NCBI GenBank assembly: GCA_964020155.1
Contig: OZ026546.1
Span: 3,843,900-3,907,899, forward strand
Origin: Chondrilla cf. caribensis
Taxonomy: Eukaryota > Porifera > Demospongiae > Chondrillida > Chondrillidae
DNA length: 64,000 nucleotides
Reading direction: 5' to 3'
Numbering within the stretch: position 1 is the first letter of the stretch; every line of letters starts with the position of its first letter. Under the pieces are notes generated by a model, which worked only from the letters and a program-made list of their open reading frames with translations, made no database searches and was not told the origin of the DNA. Position numbers and translations under genes: made by a program. Shown here piece by piece: positions 1-11,054 of the stretch.

Positions 1-942
1 ACACGCACACACATGCATGTACACACTGAAATATTATTATTTTACATATACGTATGCACTAACATCTTAGAGTTAGTCCATGTACGTATATATCTATAAT
101 AGCTACATACTATACTCATGTACTGATTTTACAGTCAAATTACCAACCACATTTAAAGATGCTATGACTGTTTTTATAGTTACTGTACCTTAAACTCATA
201 TCAATCAGGGAAGGAATATGTCCCTTCAATGTCTGTTCAATGTCTGCCCATGCATTGCAGCAGTTACATAATAATTGTCGAGTTTAAATACACCTTCTAA
301 ATCCCCTGCCATTCCTTCCAATCTCTTACCCAAAATTTAAATTCTAACTGATTCCAAGGTGGTTCCAAGATTCCAAAGTTTACCAAATTATTGAAATATG
401 GAGCATTTATTAGCACATGCATTATTCAATAGCATGGTTCAATTACATAATAATAATATTATACAAATAGGCTATAAGAGACAGCACCAAGGTTGCATTA
501 CACGCGGTGAACCAATAGCCCTTTGAATCTTAATTGATACCATTTCCATTTTGCAGTGTGTTAGGTGTGAGTTTTGGATCATAGGAAGTTGGAGCATGAA
601 CATCCTATACAATGCAATTCACTTGAAGGAATTCTTATTTGAATGCTCAACAATCTTATCAGATTTCTGTCTGGAGCAAACACACTTATGTCATGCATGG
701 TGCATGTAATATTGGCCATCTCAGTCTTAATGTCATTACAAGTGGCTATATTGCACAACAAATATTAATTCTCACGTTATGATGATGGATGGTGTCATGA
801 TCCCATGACATGGTATGGTCTGATATAGATTGATATAATATGGAGTACTGCATAATAATGACATGGTGTAATAAAAGTTTCAACTTCAAAGGAAAACAGC
901 TCGAGCTGTGTCTGAGAAATGAGCACTTCACTTTGATTTCTT

Positions 943-2374
943 CTACCCTTGTTCTTCACAATCATTTTGATACCTAGAGTCACTGATAATTGATAATTGA
1001 TAGTTGATAGGGTTGAAATCAGTCTTCCATTTTTGTGAATACCGTAATGACCACACACTTTCCTGACCATGCAATCTGTGTGTACTACAGTCTGGAAAAC
1101 TAACGCGTTCTACTTGAGTGTGCTCGTACGGATTATTGGGAAGCTCTTCATTTTGTATGCATAGCAGGCTCTGTTTCTTTGGGTGAATCTCGTCAATTTC
1201 CCACCGAGGAACGCTTCGCTTATACAGTACAAGTGGGCCCTGCCCCTGTAAACTCTGAAATGAATATATATTATAGCTGAGTTCTACTGCTGGATAAACT
1301 GTGAACCGAGGCAGCAGCACCTTTGGTGCTTTCATTTTTTGTTGCTTTTCAGAGATTATTGTTGGGCAAGCCCATTTTGTTAGCATTTCCTAAAAGAATC
1401 CTATACTGAATATGATAGGGTTGCAAACAGTCACAGAACATGAAGAGAGAAAGCTTTTCAAACATCCTTTGAGATTGACCAATAAGTTTCATCTTCCAAA
1501 CATATCATTTGGCAATATGATCAAATGATGCCAAAATGTTTATATTATAATTAGATGCACTTTTAAATTTACATTCAGCTTAATGTTAATCAATCTCCTA
1601 CTGAGCCCCGATAACCTGTGTTTCAGATCGTGTATGTTTCAACATGTTAGCTGTGTACATTTGCTACATGTCTTAGCTTAGTGTACATATGACATTTATA
1701 GTAACCATATTATCACACTTTTTTATTAATTGCATGATGTTGAATACGTGAATTGCTCGCTGCATTGTTTCTTATTGATTGACTTAATTAAATCAATTAA
1801 AATAAATATTTTATACAAAATTAACGCTGATATTATAATCTGACTCAATGCTACTCTGTCTTGTACGCCCGCAGTGAACATCACACCGCTGGGGCGGTAG
1901 AAGGAGTCACGGATTATCCCTGTTCTGGCTTGGTGGGACTTTTTCAAATCTGAGTTGTCAAGGACCTTCCATCCGTAGTTGGAGGAGGTCATCATAGGGA
2001 AGTTGTACTTCTCGTCTGGTCTCAGGTTTTTCCTCCGAGCTAGGTAAGCCCTCCTCCCTTCGCCGTGGGCACTGATCCTTGTGTACAACAATGCTCTAGT
2101 GTTGGCACTGGGTGGGCACATGTCGGGGAGAGTCAGATCAACCTTCACCAACTTTTCTGGCTGTACTGGAGACAACTGCTTCGGGATGCTGTCATTTTGG
2201 TTCTTGTCCAGCAAACTCAGTCTCTGAGAGAGCTCATTCTCCAACTTCATCCCTTTGTCCTTCTTCCTGGACTGAAATTACGGTAGCCGCTGAGAACTGC
2301 TTGGAATAATGCAAGCGCCATTGGAAGCGAAGAGCTGTTTCTTTGTTGATGCTCTCGAGCCTGTGTGTCCATAT
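943..2374 (-). CDS. Unrecognised multi-exon gene, two predicted exon blocks
   Basis: Two open blocks on the minus strand look like exons. The upper block (about 2374 down to about 1870) starts after a cttcag acceptor at 2375-2377 and encodes a hydrophilic protein with the segments LESINKETALRFQWRLHYSK and, after a change of reading frame near 2255-2275, PDEKYNFPMMTSSNYGWKV and IRDSFYRPSGVMF. A possible donor (AGA/GTAGCA) lies near 1855-1860. The lower block (1389 to 943) follows a ttcttttag acceptor and would continue in phase 0; it ends at a stop at 943. The short YGW-type sequence is reminiscent of small ciliary or sperm microtubule inner proteins, but I cannot name a family. The frame change between the two parts of the upper block is either a missed intron, a sequence error or a disabling mutation. 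No start codon was fixed. Confidence 0.35.
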
Positions 2375-2469
2375 CTGAAGAAAATTTGATAGGAGTTGTA
2401 CTGTTAATGTGGTCTAGGAGGGCAAGACACCATCTCACAAGGTGATTACAAAGGGTAAACAAGGTAATT

Positions 2470-3250
2470 TGGTAACATGGTTGTTACCAACACGGGGTGC
2501 TTCTCATTGGCTGAATGTTCTTATTATTAAAAACAGTAATTTAATATTACATTATTATTTATTGTATTTACAATGTACATATTTGAATATTGCTTAATGA
2601 TAGCAATGATTATCAAAAGAACTACACTGAGAGCCACAGTGTTTGGACAGGAAAATATTCTTTCAATTAACATTAAGCAAAAGTACAGTAGAAACTCCAT
2701 TTTCAACAGTGTACATATATTATAGAAGACCTAAAGATGATTACTGGTATACGTATGTGTAGAACAATACCCTCTCTCTGCAATGAACTGCATGTTGCAT
2801 CATGTGGACATATGTTATTCTGTTAGTAATAGAATTCTGTAGCTAATAATATTGTTTTATAGTCCTTACTTAGTGACTATAATATTAATGTATCCTTTAT
2901 GATAAAGATGGTTTTGTTTTATTTGAAGTGTATATGTGTAGTTTCAACACATGTCTGTATCTATACAATTGAAGTTACTGTAATTATAGCATTATATGCA
3001 CACTTAAAGTAGCTTTGAATAATAACAGATATAAAGTATTGTATAAATAAGCACAAATTTATTGTTAATTGTTATAGTGGTTAAACTCCTACTAAAATAA
3101 ATGCTATATATTCGTTACATCTGGAGATTTGTTTGTGATTACACTTGTTCTTCTGGCCTTGACTTCACGGACAAGAGGGCACTATTAATGTTGAAGATGT
3201 CTTGTTATTTCATGCTTCATTATAGCTATGTGTGTATATACAGTACATGT
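2470..3250. other. AT-rich intergenic sequence, nothing recognised
   Basis: Low-complexity AT-rich DNA without a convincing reading frame or repeat structure. Confidence 0.5.
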
Positions 3251-3265
3251 GTCATACTGTATTAC

Positions 3266-3484
3266 CTTTCACAGTGAGTTCCAATCCAGCACACTGGGTA
3301 CCCTTGTTAGCGCAGTTCAGAGTGTGGTCCATACCTCTGCTGAGGAGCGGAAATGCACTGCTATGTCCAGGAAGAAGGATTGAAGTGTTGGTGTTTTGTA
3401 CCCGTCCACTATCCCTCAAATTGCATTGAACCTTTGTACCTTGTCCACTCAATGTCACATTGACTGTGTAATTTTCTCTCTCAA
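3266..3484 (-). CDS. Isolated phase 1-1 extracellular-type exon
   Basis: A 219-nt minus-strand exon lies between a cctatag acceptor (just above 3484) and a GTAATA donor (just below 3266). It is open throughout, and both junctions are phase 1, so its 73 codons could be inserted or removed without changing frame. The product has two N-x-S/T sequons (NYT near the start, NTS in the middle) and three cysteines, with alternating hydrophobic residues near its end (LELTVKG), like a beta-strand of an extracellular module. Exon phase and the form of the last codon match exon 3 of the secreted-protein family at 34-63 kb. A tiny terminal exon reading VPSCP-stop after an attaatag acceptor near 3183 would be in phase. 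No signal-peptide exon was found upstream, so this is a partial gene or a relic. Confidence 0.4.
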
Positions 3485-4131
3485 CTATAGGATAGTATAT
3501 GAGTAGCTGCATGCAATTGGTAGTAAGGCTATGTATGGATTGCATCACTCAATATATACTGCATACCAGGAAATATTAGTGAGGAATTTATATTGCTGAA
3601 TTCGCAATTTGAAGATCTTACTGCCAGAATGATTTTGCCAAAGTTGTTGATTGTGCTTTTAGAAGATTCAATATCCTCAAACACAGCTGTATATTGTAAC
3701 CCCCATTTTCACATTGCACATATTGTAAATGATGATTACATTGTCTAATTGCCAAAAAATAACCTTTAACTTGAATATTTTGGAATTTACCAATAATTCC
3801 TGCTGTACAGTACTATGTAGACATATGCATGTACATTACGTCCAGAATTTGTACATGCATATGTTCACTGCCCTCGCAAGGTCTGGTCCCAATTCACGCA
3901 AGACAAAGTCTAGGGCATGATGGGACAAAAGTCAAAAAAGAGAAAGGATTGCATGAGAGACATAGAAAGCTTGTTTCTACATTGTCGAGTATTAAAGTCT
4001 GTTCAGTGGACAGTGATTTGCAAAATTGCAAAAAATATTGTTACCATGTTCACCAATTTACTAGGTTTTACAATAATCAAGGATCATTAGGAACTGAACG
4101 AGCCAACATTGTCCTATAATTGATATTTTAT

Positions 4132-4475
4132 TAGGGGCTGCCGCAGGCAGCCCCTATATTGTTTTCATTTCGACTTCCGGTATGTAACGCTCGTCCGATA
4201 GATATATATATATATATATATATAGATATATATATATATAATATGTGTTCCTACGCGTAACCGCAACAATGAATTTATATTAGAATTTATATTGCGCGAA
4301 ATAAAGATGGCCGATTTCGAACGCCGACAATTTGAATTTGGGCTAGAATTCGTGCGCTGAAGCTTCGCCAAACGTGATAACTTCAGCGAAGGTTCTTCTG
4401 AACCTAAGAAATACGCGCAAGTAATTCGAGTGCGGGGGGCGGCAGCCCCACGAGTTTTTGAACTCGAATTACTTG
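4132..4475. mobile_element. Fold-back element with GGGGCTGCC hairpin ends
   Basis: The left end is a perfect short hairpin (taggggctgccgcaggcagcccc, 4132-4155). The right end is another hairpin with stems caagtaattcgag (4419-4431) and actcgaattacttg (4462-4475) around a GC-rich loop ggggggcggcagcccc. An (AT)n tract (about 4201-4241) sits inside. A related right-end module recurs at 40,250-40,375, 46,165-46,285 and 53,040-53,160, and a left-end fragment at 59,901-59,926, so this is a dispersed family of non-coding fold-back elements. No transposase is encoded. Confidence 0.55.
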
Positions 4476-4479
4476 TTTT

Positions 4480-5164
4480 TAAAATTCATACAAAAATGAC
4501 TACAATGAGGCTACATACGTACCATACTAGTTCAAGATGGTTACAAAGAACAAGTACAGATTGATGTGAGAAAGTGCACCTTCATGCACACATCACTCCT
4601 GAAGGTCTTATGCACCAGTACAAGTCGTGCCTTTACTTCGGATTCTGTTCCCTTTCCTCCCTTTACGAAAAGCATATCAAATGAAACTCTTTGTTCACTA
4701 TTCAAGTGATTTCAGCAGGTTTTTCACCGCATTCCACTACTACGGCTACTAGTTCGTCCATTTCCACCAGAGATACGCTTTTTGAAATGTATTTCACTTG
4801 GGCTGGTAGTGAAGGGCTTTACAATATGACCAGCAAGCTCTTCGTACTGAACAGGTTTTGAGGAAAACAAACTGCTGGGAATTGAACTACCTTATCACGG
4901 TATTGGCCTATCCGATTGTAGTGACCTTCTTGCTCCGAGTGGCAAATCCAGTTATGCGGAAGACAATCCTTTCATTCTGCTGGAGTACGATAAAACGAAA
5001 CGTCCTTGCCCCTGTCTGATTTCTTTGAGCATCCAAATACAATGCAAATCACCATGATTCCTCGTGAAGCTAAAATATCAATGACCACTGTAATGTTGGT
5101 TGTGCACCAAAATGGTAAGCCACGCCCAATGCACACGCTCTATTCGTCCGTATATTTCACTGCC
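4480..5164. other. Unassigned sequence between element and duplication block
   Basis: Base composition is less AT-rich than the flanks, but all frames contain stops. It may be an old pseudogene; no identity could be supported. Confidence 0.35.
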
Positions 5165-5639
5165 ATTTGCAATATTATGAAGTAACAAAACTGATAGTCT
5201 GTGAGAACTAGCCTACTTTTGTTGTCCAAATTACAACAGTATACTGAGATATACATTCTTTCACACAAAGAATACAGTATAATGTTCAACAAGGTTCTAG
5301 ACTTAGTCACTACTTAGTCTACCATTGTTATTTATCAAGCATGATCATATGAAGTGGAGCTTGAACATATAGAACAACCGTACTAACACCGTTGGACACT
5401 AAATTGATTGATTTACCAATTAAATTTTTAGGTTGATGTACAGCTGAAATACACATACTTTTAATACATAACCACAAAACTAAACAACAGGATATTAATA
5501 ATGAAGAAAAGGAAAATACTACATTGATACATGAGCATAATGTAATTATCATAATTATTATTATTAAATTATTACATTTATAGTTACTGTACGTATGAAA
5601 CACGTTCAACGAAAATCATTACATATTTTATCTTCTCAG

Positions 5640-6665
5640 TTAAGTAATTTTTCTATCAAATTTCATGGCTTGTACAAGTATTACCGGATTTGTATTTTTC
5701 TGAGCATTTGGAGATCTATGCTTCTTCAACCACACACAACAACAGAAAAAACGCTTCCGGACATTCTTAAAGTACACAAGAATCAAGATTGGAGTAGGAA
5801 CAAGTGATAAGATAATCAGAACTCCTTCAGTTATACTCAAGATCCCACTCTGCTCAGTGTAGTCTTGCTGTCCAAGTGGTGAAAAAGCACCCACAATCAG
5901 TGGTATGGACTGACCAAGAGAGTTTAGGGTGTTCCCGACCAGCAGGAAGAGGGTGAAAAGTGCAATTCGTCTCAAACCTCTCCTGTCCTCAGATAACGTC
6001 TTCTTCTTCAGGTACACCCATGTCAGGACAAGGAATATAATGGTGAGTAAGAAACTGAACACTCCGTAGACTAAAAAATACCCAAATGCTCCCACAAACG
6101 CTCCAGGCCCCGATCCATGATAAGAACAAGTAGATCGGAAGGATCCCGTAAACGTTACATCAACAACATTTGGGGAGAGTATAGACAGGCAAATGGAGGC
6201 TGCTACCAACCAGACAAAGACAGAGGCCACAGCAGCCTTCCAAAAAGCCAACTTGTTCTTACCCTTTTTCACTGTGACGTACACGGTAACTGCCAGCGTA
6301 GCCATGAATAAGAGACGAGCTGCACCTCCAGTCGAGAGGGCAGTGAGCATGATTCTACAAGCCACCTCTGACGGTTGCACACTACCTCTCATGAATTGCA
6401 AATCAGATGCAATGATGATAGTGGCTAAAAATATGTTCATCAGTCCTATAACTGTAAGCTGTCCTGCTAGTACGATGTTGATCAGAATCAATCTGATTGT
6501 CCCTGGCATAGTTTTCTCACTCACAATGGAAGCAAATAGGATAATGTTGACTACTGTAGCGGGGATGAGGAAGAGTACAGTGACAAATACACTGTAGTAA
6601 CTGAATGATCCTCTCAATTCAACAGTTTCATTCGTGAAATTGCCAGTCAAGTTCAACATCTCCAT
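5640..6665 (-). CDS. Intronless 7TM receptor, chemoreceptor-like
   Basis: A single-exon 341-residue integral membrane protein. Seven hydrophobic segments lie at about residues 23-49, 56-86, 102-131, 140-163, 189-218, 233-262 and 274-299. The N terminus has three N-glycosylation sequons (NLT, NFT, NET) and no signal peptide. Cys103 at the start of TM3 and Cys180 in the second extracellular loop (STCSYHG) match the disulfide of rhodopsin-class GPCRs. The DRY motif is absent after TM3 (VTVYVTVKKG). TM6 has FLLVGNTLNSLGQSIP and TM7 has LSLVPTPILILVYF where NPxxY would stand, followed by a basic helix-8-like stretch and a CCC palmitoylation-type cluster. The start is the ATG at 6665; the codon before it is TTG. 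A TATA-like box lies 88 bases upstream. It is almost identical to 15,914-16,930, differing at about fifteen residues and at the C terminus. Ligand unknown. Confidence 0.85.
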   Translation of the reverse strand: MEMLNLTGNFTNETVELRGSFSYYSVFVTVLFLIPATVVNIILFASIVSEKTMPGTIRLILINIVLAGQLTVIGLMNIFLATIIIASDLQFMRGSVQPSEVACRIMLTALSTGGAARLLFMATLAVTVYVTVKKGKNKLAFWKAAVASVFVWLVAASICLSILSPNVVDVTFTGSFRSTCSYHGSGPGAFVGAFGYFLVYGVFSFLLTIIFLVLTWVYLKKKTLSEDRRGLRRIALFTLFLLVGNTLNSLGQSIPLIVGAFSPLGQQDYTEQSGILSITEGVLIILSLVPTPILILVYFKNVRKRFFCCCVWLKKHRSPNAQKNTNPVILVQAMKFDRKIT

Positions 6666-6752
6666 CAAATTGGCTCACTGAAGTATATCAGCCCAAAAAG
6701 ACTATAGGATGCCCCCAGGATGTGTTTACATGCAGATAACAGCCAAGTTCTA

Positions 6753-6760
6753 CTTATATA
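6753..6760 (-). promoter_or_regulatory. TATA-like box of the 5640-6665 receptor gene
   Basis: The minus strand reads tatataag here, 88 bases upstream of the ATG. The duplicate gene at 15,914 has the degraded form tatttaag in the matching place. Assignment rests on position only. Confidence 0.4.
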
Positions 6761-6843
6761 GCACTCATGGTAGTACTTCAATGGGCTCTAGAATACCGAT
6801 GTGTCTTGGCTATAATTGACTTGCAATTGTTGGTCATGTGTGA

Positions 6844-7520
6844 AGGATATATACATATGGCATAGGCAAGGTTTCAGTACAAAGATCATACCATTATTTA
6901 ATTTATTATTATTGTTATTATTGACTTGTTGGTCATGTGTGAAGAATATCCACATAGGGCATAGGCAAGGTTTCAGTACATAGGATATATATGTAGGGCA
7001 TATATAGGCAAGGTTTCAGTACAAAGCTAGGTCATACTATAATTGACTTGTTGGTCATGTGTGAAGGATATATATGTAGGGCATAGGCAGAGCTTCAGTA
7101 CAAAGGATATATAGGTAGGGCATAGGCAGAGCTTCAGTACAAATGATATAAAGAACACCTTCCATTTTGTAACGCACATTTCCATTATAAAAGAAATCAA
7201 GCATAGGTTCACAAATTTGCAAACCCACAAAGATTAAAGGGAGATCAAAGTGTGGTTACACATTCAAAACACAAAACAAATGACAATAATCAATTTGTTC
7301 AATAAACGTACAGCTGTTGCAGCTGAAGCCTCCATGGGTTTGCAAATTTGTGGATCCAAGCCTGATTCCTTTTATAATGGAAATGTGCATTACAAAATGG
7401 AAGGTGTTATAGGTAGGGCATAGGCAGACCTTCAGTACACGGGATATATAGGTAGGGCATAGGCAGGGCTTCAGTACAAAGGATATATAGGTAGGGCATA
7501 GGCAAGGTTTTAGTACAAAG
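6844..7520. repeat. Minisatellite, unit about 38 bp
   Basis: Degenerate tandem units of the type ggatatataggtagggcat followed by aggcagagcttcagtaca recur across this stretch, broken by a unique spacer and by the palindrome at 7,154-7,408. It is absent from duplication block 2. The repeat gives apparent minus-strand peptides (CLCPTYIS repeats), which are artefacts of the unit. Confidence 0.7.
7154..7408. mobile_element. Palindromic MITE with 74-bp arms
   Basis: The arms 7,154-7,227 and 7,335-7,408 are near-perfect reverse complements, starting aacaccttccattttgtaa and ending with its complement. The element splits the minisatellite, so it was inserted there. A solitary end (aacaccttccattttgtaa) occurs again at 8,033-8,051. 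No coding capacity. Confidence 0.75.
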
Positions 7521-8499
7521 ACCATACAATCTATGTACTGTAGCTGGTATAGCTGTCATTTGAAGATTAGTTGTGTATAGCAGTCGATATAGTCTACATT
7601 TTGATATCATAGAGGCTTGGAAATGTACAACAAATTTATATTATGCAACGTTTACTTATTATTATTATTATTATAAGTGCACACATGATATTCTCAACCC
7701 TTCCTGCATGTGGAGTTGCTCTGACATGGCATGAGCCAACATGGACCAGCTCCACTTCATGACCTTACCTTGTATCAACCAACGCACGCACGCACACACG
7801 CACACATACACACGAACACAAACACATGCATGTACATACTATAATATCATTATTATACGTACATATACATATGCATTAACATTCTTATAGAATTATATAG
7901 CTACCTACTATGCTCATGACATATGGAGCATTTATTAGCACATGTACAATGCAAGCATTATTCAATGACATGCTTACATATAATATTATACAAATAGGCT
8001 ATAAGAGACAACATCAAGGTGACCCGATATCAACACCTTCCATTTTGTAATAGCCAATATCCCCTTTTGAATCTTAAAAGAGGTTCTTCAATACATAGTA
8101 TTTCTATTGTGTACTGTGATGAAATGCCTAGGAGTGGGTGTTAGGTGTGAGTTTTAGAACATATATAGGTAGTTGGAGCATCAACATCCTATATGATGCA
8201 ATTCACTTGAAGGAATTCTTATTTGAATGCATGACAATCATATCAGATTCTTGTCTGAAGCACATTCACGTATGTCATGCATGGTCCATGTAATATTGCC
8301 CATGCAGTAATCTCAGTCTTAACATGTCATTGCAGTGGATATTGCTCAACAATATTGATTCTCATATTATGATAGATTGATGGTGTCATAATCCAATGAC
8401 ATGATATGGCCTGATATAGATTGATAGTAGTACTACATACGTATATTGTATGACATGGTGTAACATACATAGTATCATGTATGGGATAGTATAGGGTAT

Positions 8500-8625
8500 G
8501 GTATGGTATGGTGTTCTGGTTGGTGGGCGCCTAGCATAGTAGCCCCCGGGGCTAAAGGCTCACCCACGTTAAATAAGGTCCCATAACCATAACCATAACC
8601 ATGTTTTTATGTATATTTTATGGTA
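8500..8625. repeat. SINE/LINE-tail-like fragment with (ATAACC)n tail
   Basis: A GC-richer stretch (cctagcatagtagcccccgg onward) runs into cacgttaaataagg and then a short ccataa repeat. A diverged counterpart with a (gatacc)n tail is at 18,190-18,265 in block 2. The shape, a body followed by a short simple-repeat tail, fits a retroposed fragment. Confidence 0.3.
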
Positions 8626-9581
8626 TAAATGTAACTGGTCTATAGTATACTGTACAATATTATAAATTACTGATTAAATTTGTACCACACAATATAGCGG
8701 TATTCAAAATAATCATCAATGGAGTTCCGTCTCCGTTGAATACATCGAATATAAGAATAGAAATAGTTAAAAAAAAACTTCCCTGACTGTGAAGTAATGA
8801 TCTATATATTCACCACTATTCCAATGTTTCACACATGAACGATCGCAGGGTCTTAAAGAACAGTTAATGTAATCTCAGTGAGCGACATTGAGGATTAGAA
8901 TTGTAATGGACAAAAGAGCCTATTAAGTTGCTCCACGTACGAAGTGGGCGATAACATGGATTCGATATCTCCAACACCGAGCAATTGATATGCGTTCCGT
9001 GGGGTTAGCTCCATAGACGGGTGATTCAAGATGACAGACGTGTGTCCATAGTAAGAGATTAGCGGGCATAAACACGTCTATACCTAGTGCCCCGCTTTAC
9101 TATAATACCCTACACGTAGATTTTCCAACTGTACGGTTGACAGATTCTGAGAATCTACGTCCTACCACTAGGGAATAGGGAAAAATATACCTGTATAATT
9201 CTCTGATATGGATGAGTTTTCAATCTTTTCACACGCTATCAACCAAAGCGTATCCTGTTAGAGAACAATCGTGATATCTCAAACGAGAGGAAAAAGAAGG
9301 ATATTAGTTTGCCTTAATCTAGCTATAATAGCTAGACAACCGTTTGCCTCGAAGAGGAGGTTTTTGCGCAATGTAACCACAACATTACGCAATTTAACCC
9401 TATTTCGTGAGTCACATGACGCGTCTATTACGTCTCGTTATGTATTGACATCCCTCCCAATGAATATCATTAAATTTCATATTAGGAATATCACTAATTA
9501 TCCATACTATGAATTTTATTACATTTATTATTATTACCATGAAAACGCGTGTACATAATATAATACAACCACATGTACTGT

Positions 9582-9888
9582 GTCATTGTCAGGGTTCGTC
9601 AGTTGCAATTGGCCATGAGTTTTCTCACAGCCAGGGAGTGGTCCTGAAGAACAGAGAATGTAAGTATAACACCCTTAATTACCAATGTCTGTACTGAAAT
9701 AGTTAGAGGGTTGCCTCCTTGAAGGAGCTTAGAGCTTTGCACTTGTGATGAATCTGCTGTAGAACATACTGTAAAGATGACCATTACAAGGGTGTGTAAT
9801 ATATAGCTGTCATCTTGTTCTTTGAGCTGATCAACATACCAAACAGATGAACACCCCCAGTCATGGCCATTCTTCTGCGCATATATAC

Positions 9889-9933
<45 letters not shown>

Positions 9934-10916
9934 TAGATGTTGTTATTGTAGACAACAGTATGAGAGTGTTACTGGTACAGAAACAGGAGGTACAACTTAT
10001 GTCTGCAATGACACCATTCTTCTCTGTCCATTTCCTTGTAGTTCCTCTTTTAAGCAACCACCTCATGTATTATTGATCAATATAAGTATCATGCTCTGAA
10101 CTAATATTCATAAAATTGGATGCTAAATATATACTTTGTGTACTTCAATTTATGTACATTGTCATCATCCCAATTGCCATAATAGGGATCATTTTATAGA
10201 CCATGCAGTAATGTCCACAACCTGACAATTAATGTTGACGCTTAATAGTTCATTGTGTGACACGAACTGTTAAGTGTGAAATTGATACTTTGACACTAAA
10301 ATTTTAAATGTCTGCATGTGGACACTTGAATGAAAACCCCACAAGTCAGGGCAGGTGTTACTAATTACAGATTACAGATGTCGCAGTGGTTACTTGAAGA
10401 GGCAATAGTAGAGAGACTTATAACCTAATATCCCAGACAAGAGGCATACTATATAGGGTTTCCAGGAGTGCAGCTCAGGAGCTTCTGCTCATTCCAAAAG
10501 TTTTCAATATGTACGGACTAACAAATTGTCATAATGAAATCAATTATGTATCATATTTTTTAGTAACACCTGCCCCAACTTGTGGGGTTCCCATTCAGGT
10601 GTCCACATTCCAAAGTTGTCAAAGCATCTATCTAGGCAGAAGAAGGGCTATTATGACTGGGGGGTGTTCATCTGTTTGGTATGTTGACCAGCTCAAAGAA
10701 GATGACAGCTGTATTACACACCCTTGTAACGGTCATCTTTACAGTATGTTCTACAGCAGATTCATCACAAGTGCAAAGCTCTAAGCTCCTTCAAGGAGGC
10801 AACCCTCTAACTATTTCAGTACAGACATTGGTAATTAAGGGTGTTATACTTGCATTCTCTGTTCTTCAGGACCACTTCCTTGTTGTGAGGAAATGTCTTT
10901 CCTGACAAACCCTGAC
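9582..10916. mobile_element. Large inverted repeat, arms about 250-275 bp, non-coding
   Basis: The stretch 9,582-9,858 is the reverse complement of about 10,662-10,916; both arms contain the sequence for cttcaaggaggcaaccctct. A second inverted pair, about 44 bp, is nested inside (10,317-10,360 against 10,564-10,607). A (TA)n tract lies at about 9,885-9,932. The arms produce matching open frames only because they are copies. Likely a fold-back transposon or the ends of a decayed DNA transposon. Confidence 0.65.
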
Positions 10917-11054
10917 AATGGCTTGCACAGTACACATGGTTGTCTATACTTGCACATGTTATATTAAGCATAATAAAAACATTTAAAAATGGAAGTGCTA
11001 AATATTTTTTCAATGTACGTACATATGTTAGAGTATAAGGGAAAGATAACTAAA

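Larger units (their letters stand above)
5165..9405. repeat. Segmental duplication, block 1
   Basis: This block is repeated in the same orientation at about 15,432-18,975. Shared landmarks are the 7TM gene (5640 against 15,914), its flanks, the sequence around 7,920-8,340 (17,605-17,950) and the sequence around 8,800-9,400 (18,100-18,960). Similarity is very high over the gene and lower further right. The minisatellite and palindrome at 6,844-7,520 occur only in this block. Confidence 0.75.

Noticed and set aside
6117..6597. Plus-strand open frames across the 5640-6665 receptor
   Set aside because: Antisense shadows of a well-supported 7TM gene; the same shadows occur at 12,532, 14,268, 16,382, 16,458, 19,641, 19,956, 28,437 and 31,656.
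6844..7610. CRISPR-like array
   Set aside because: Units are contiguous and degenerate with no distinct spacers; this is a eukaryotic minisatellite.
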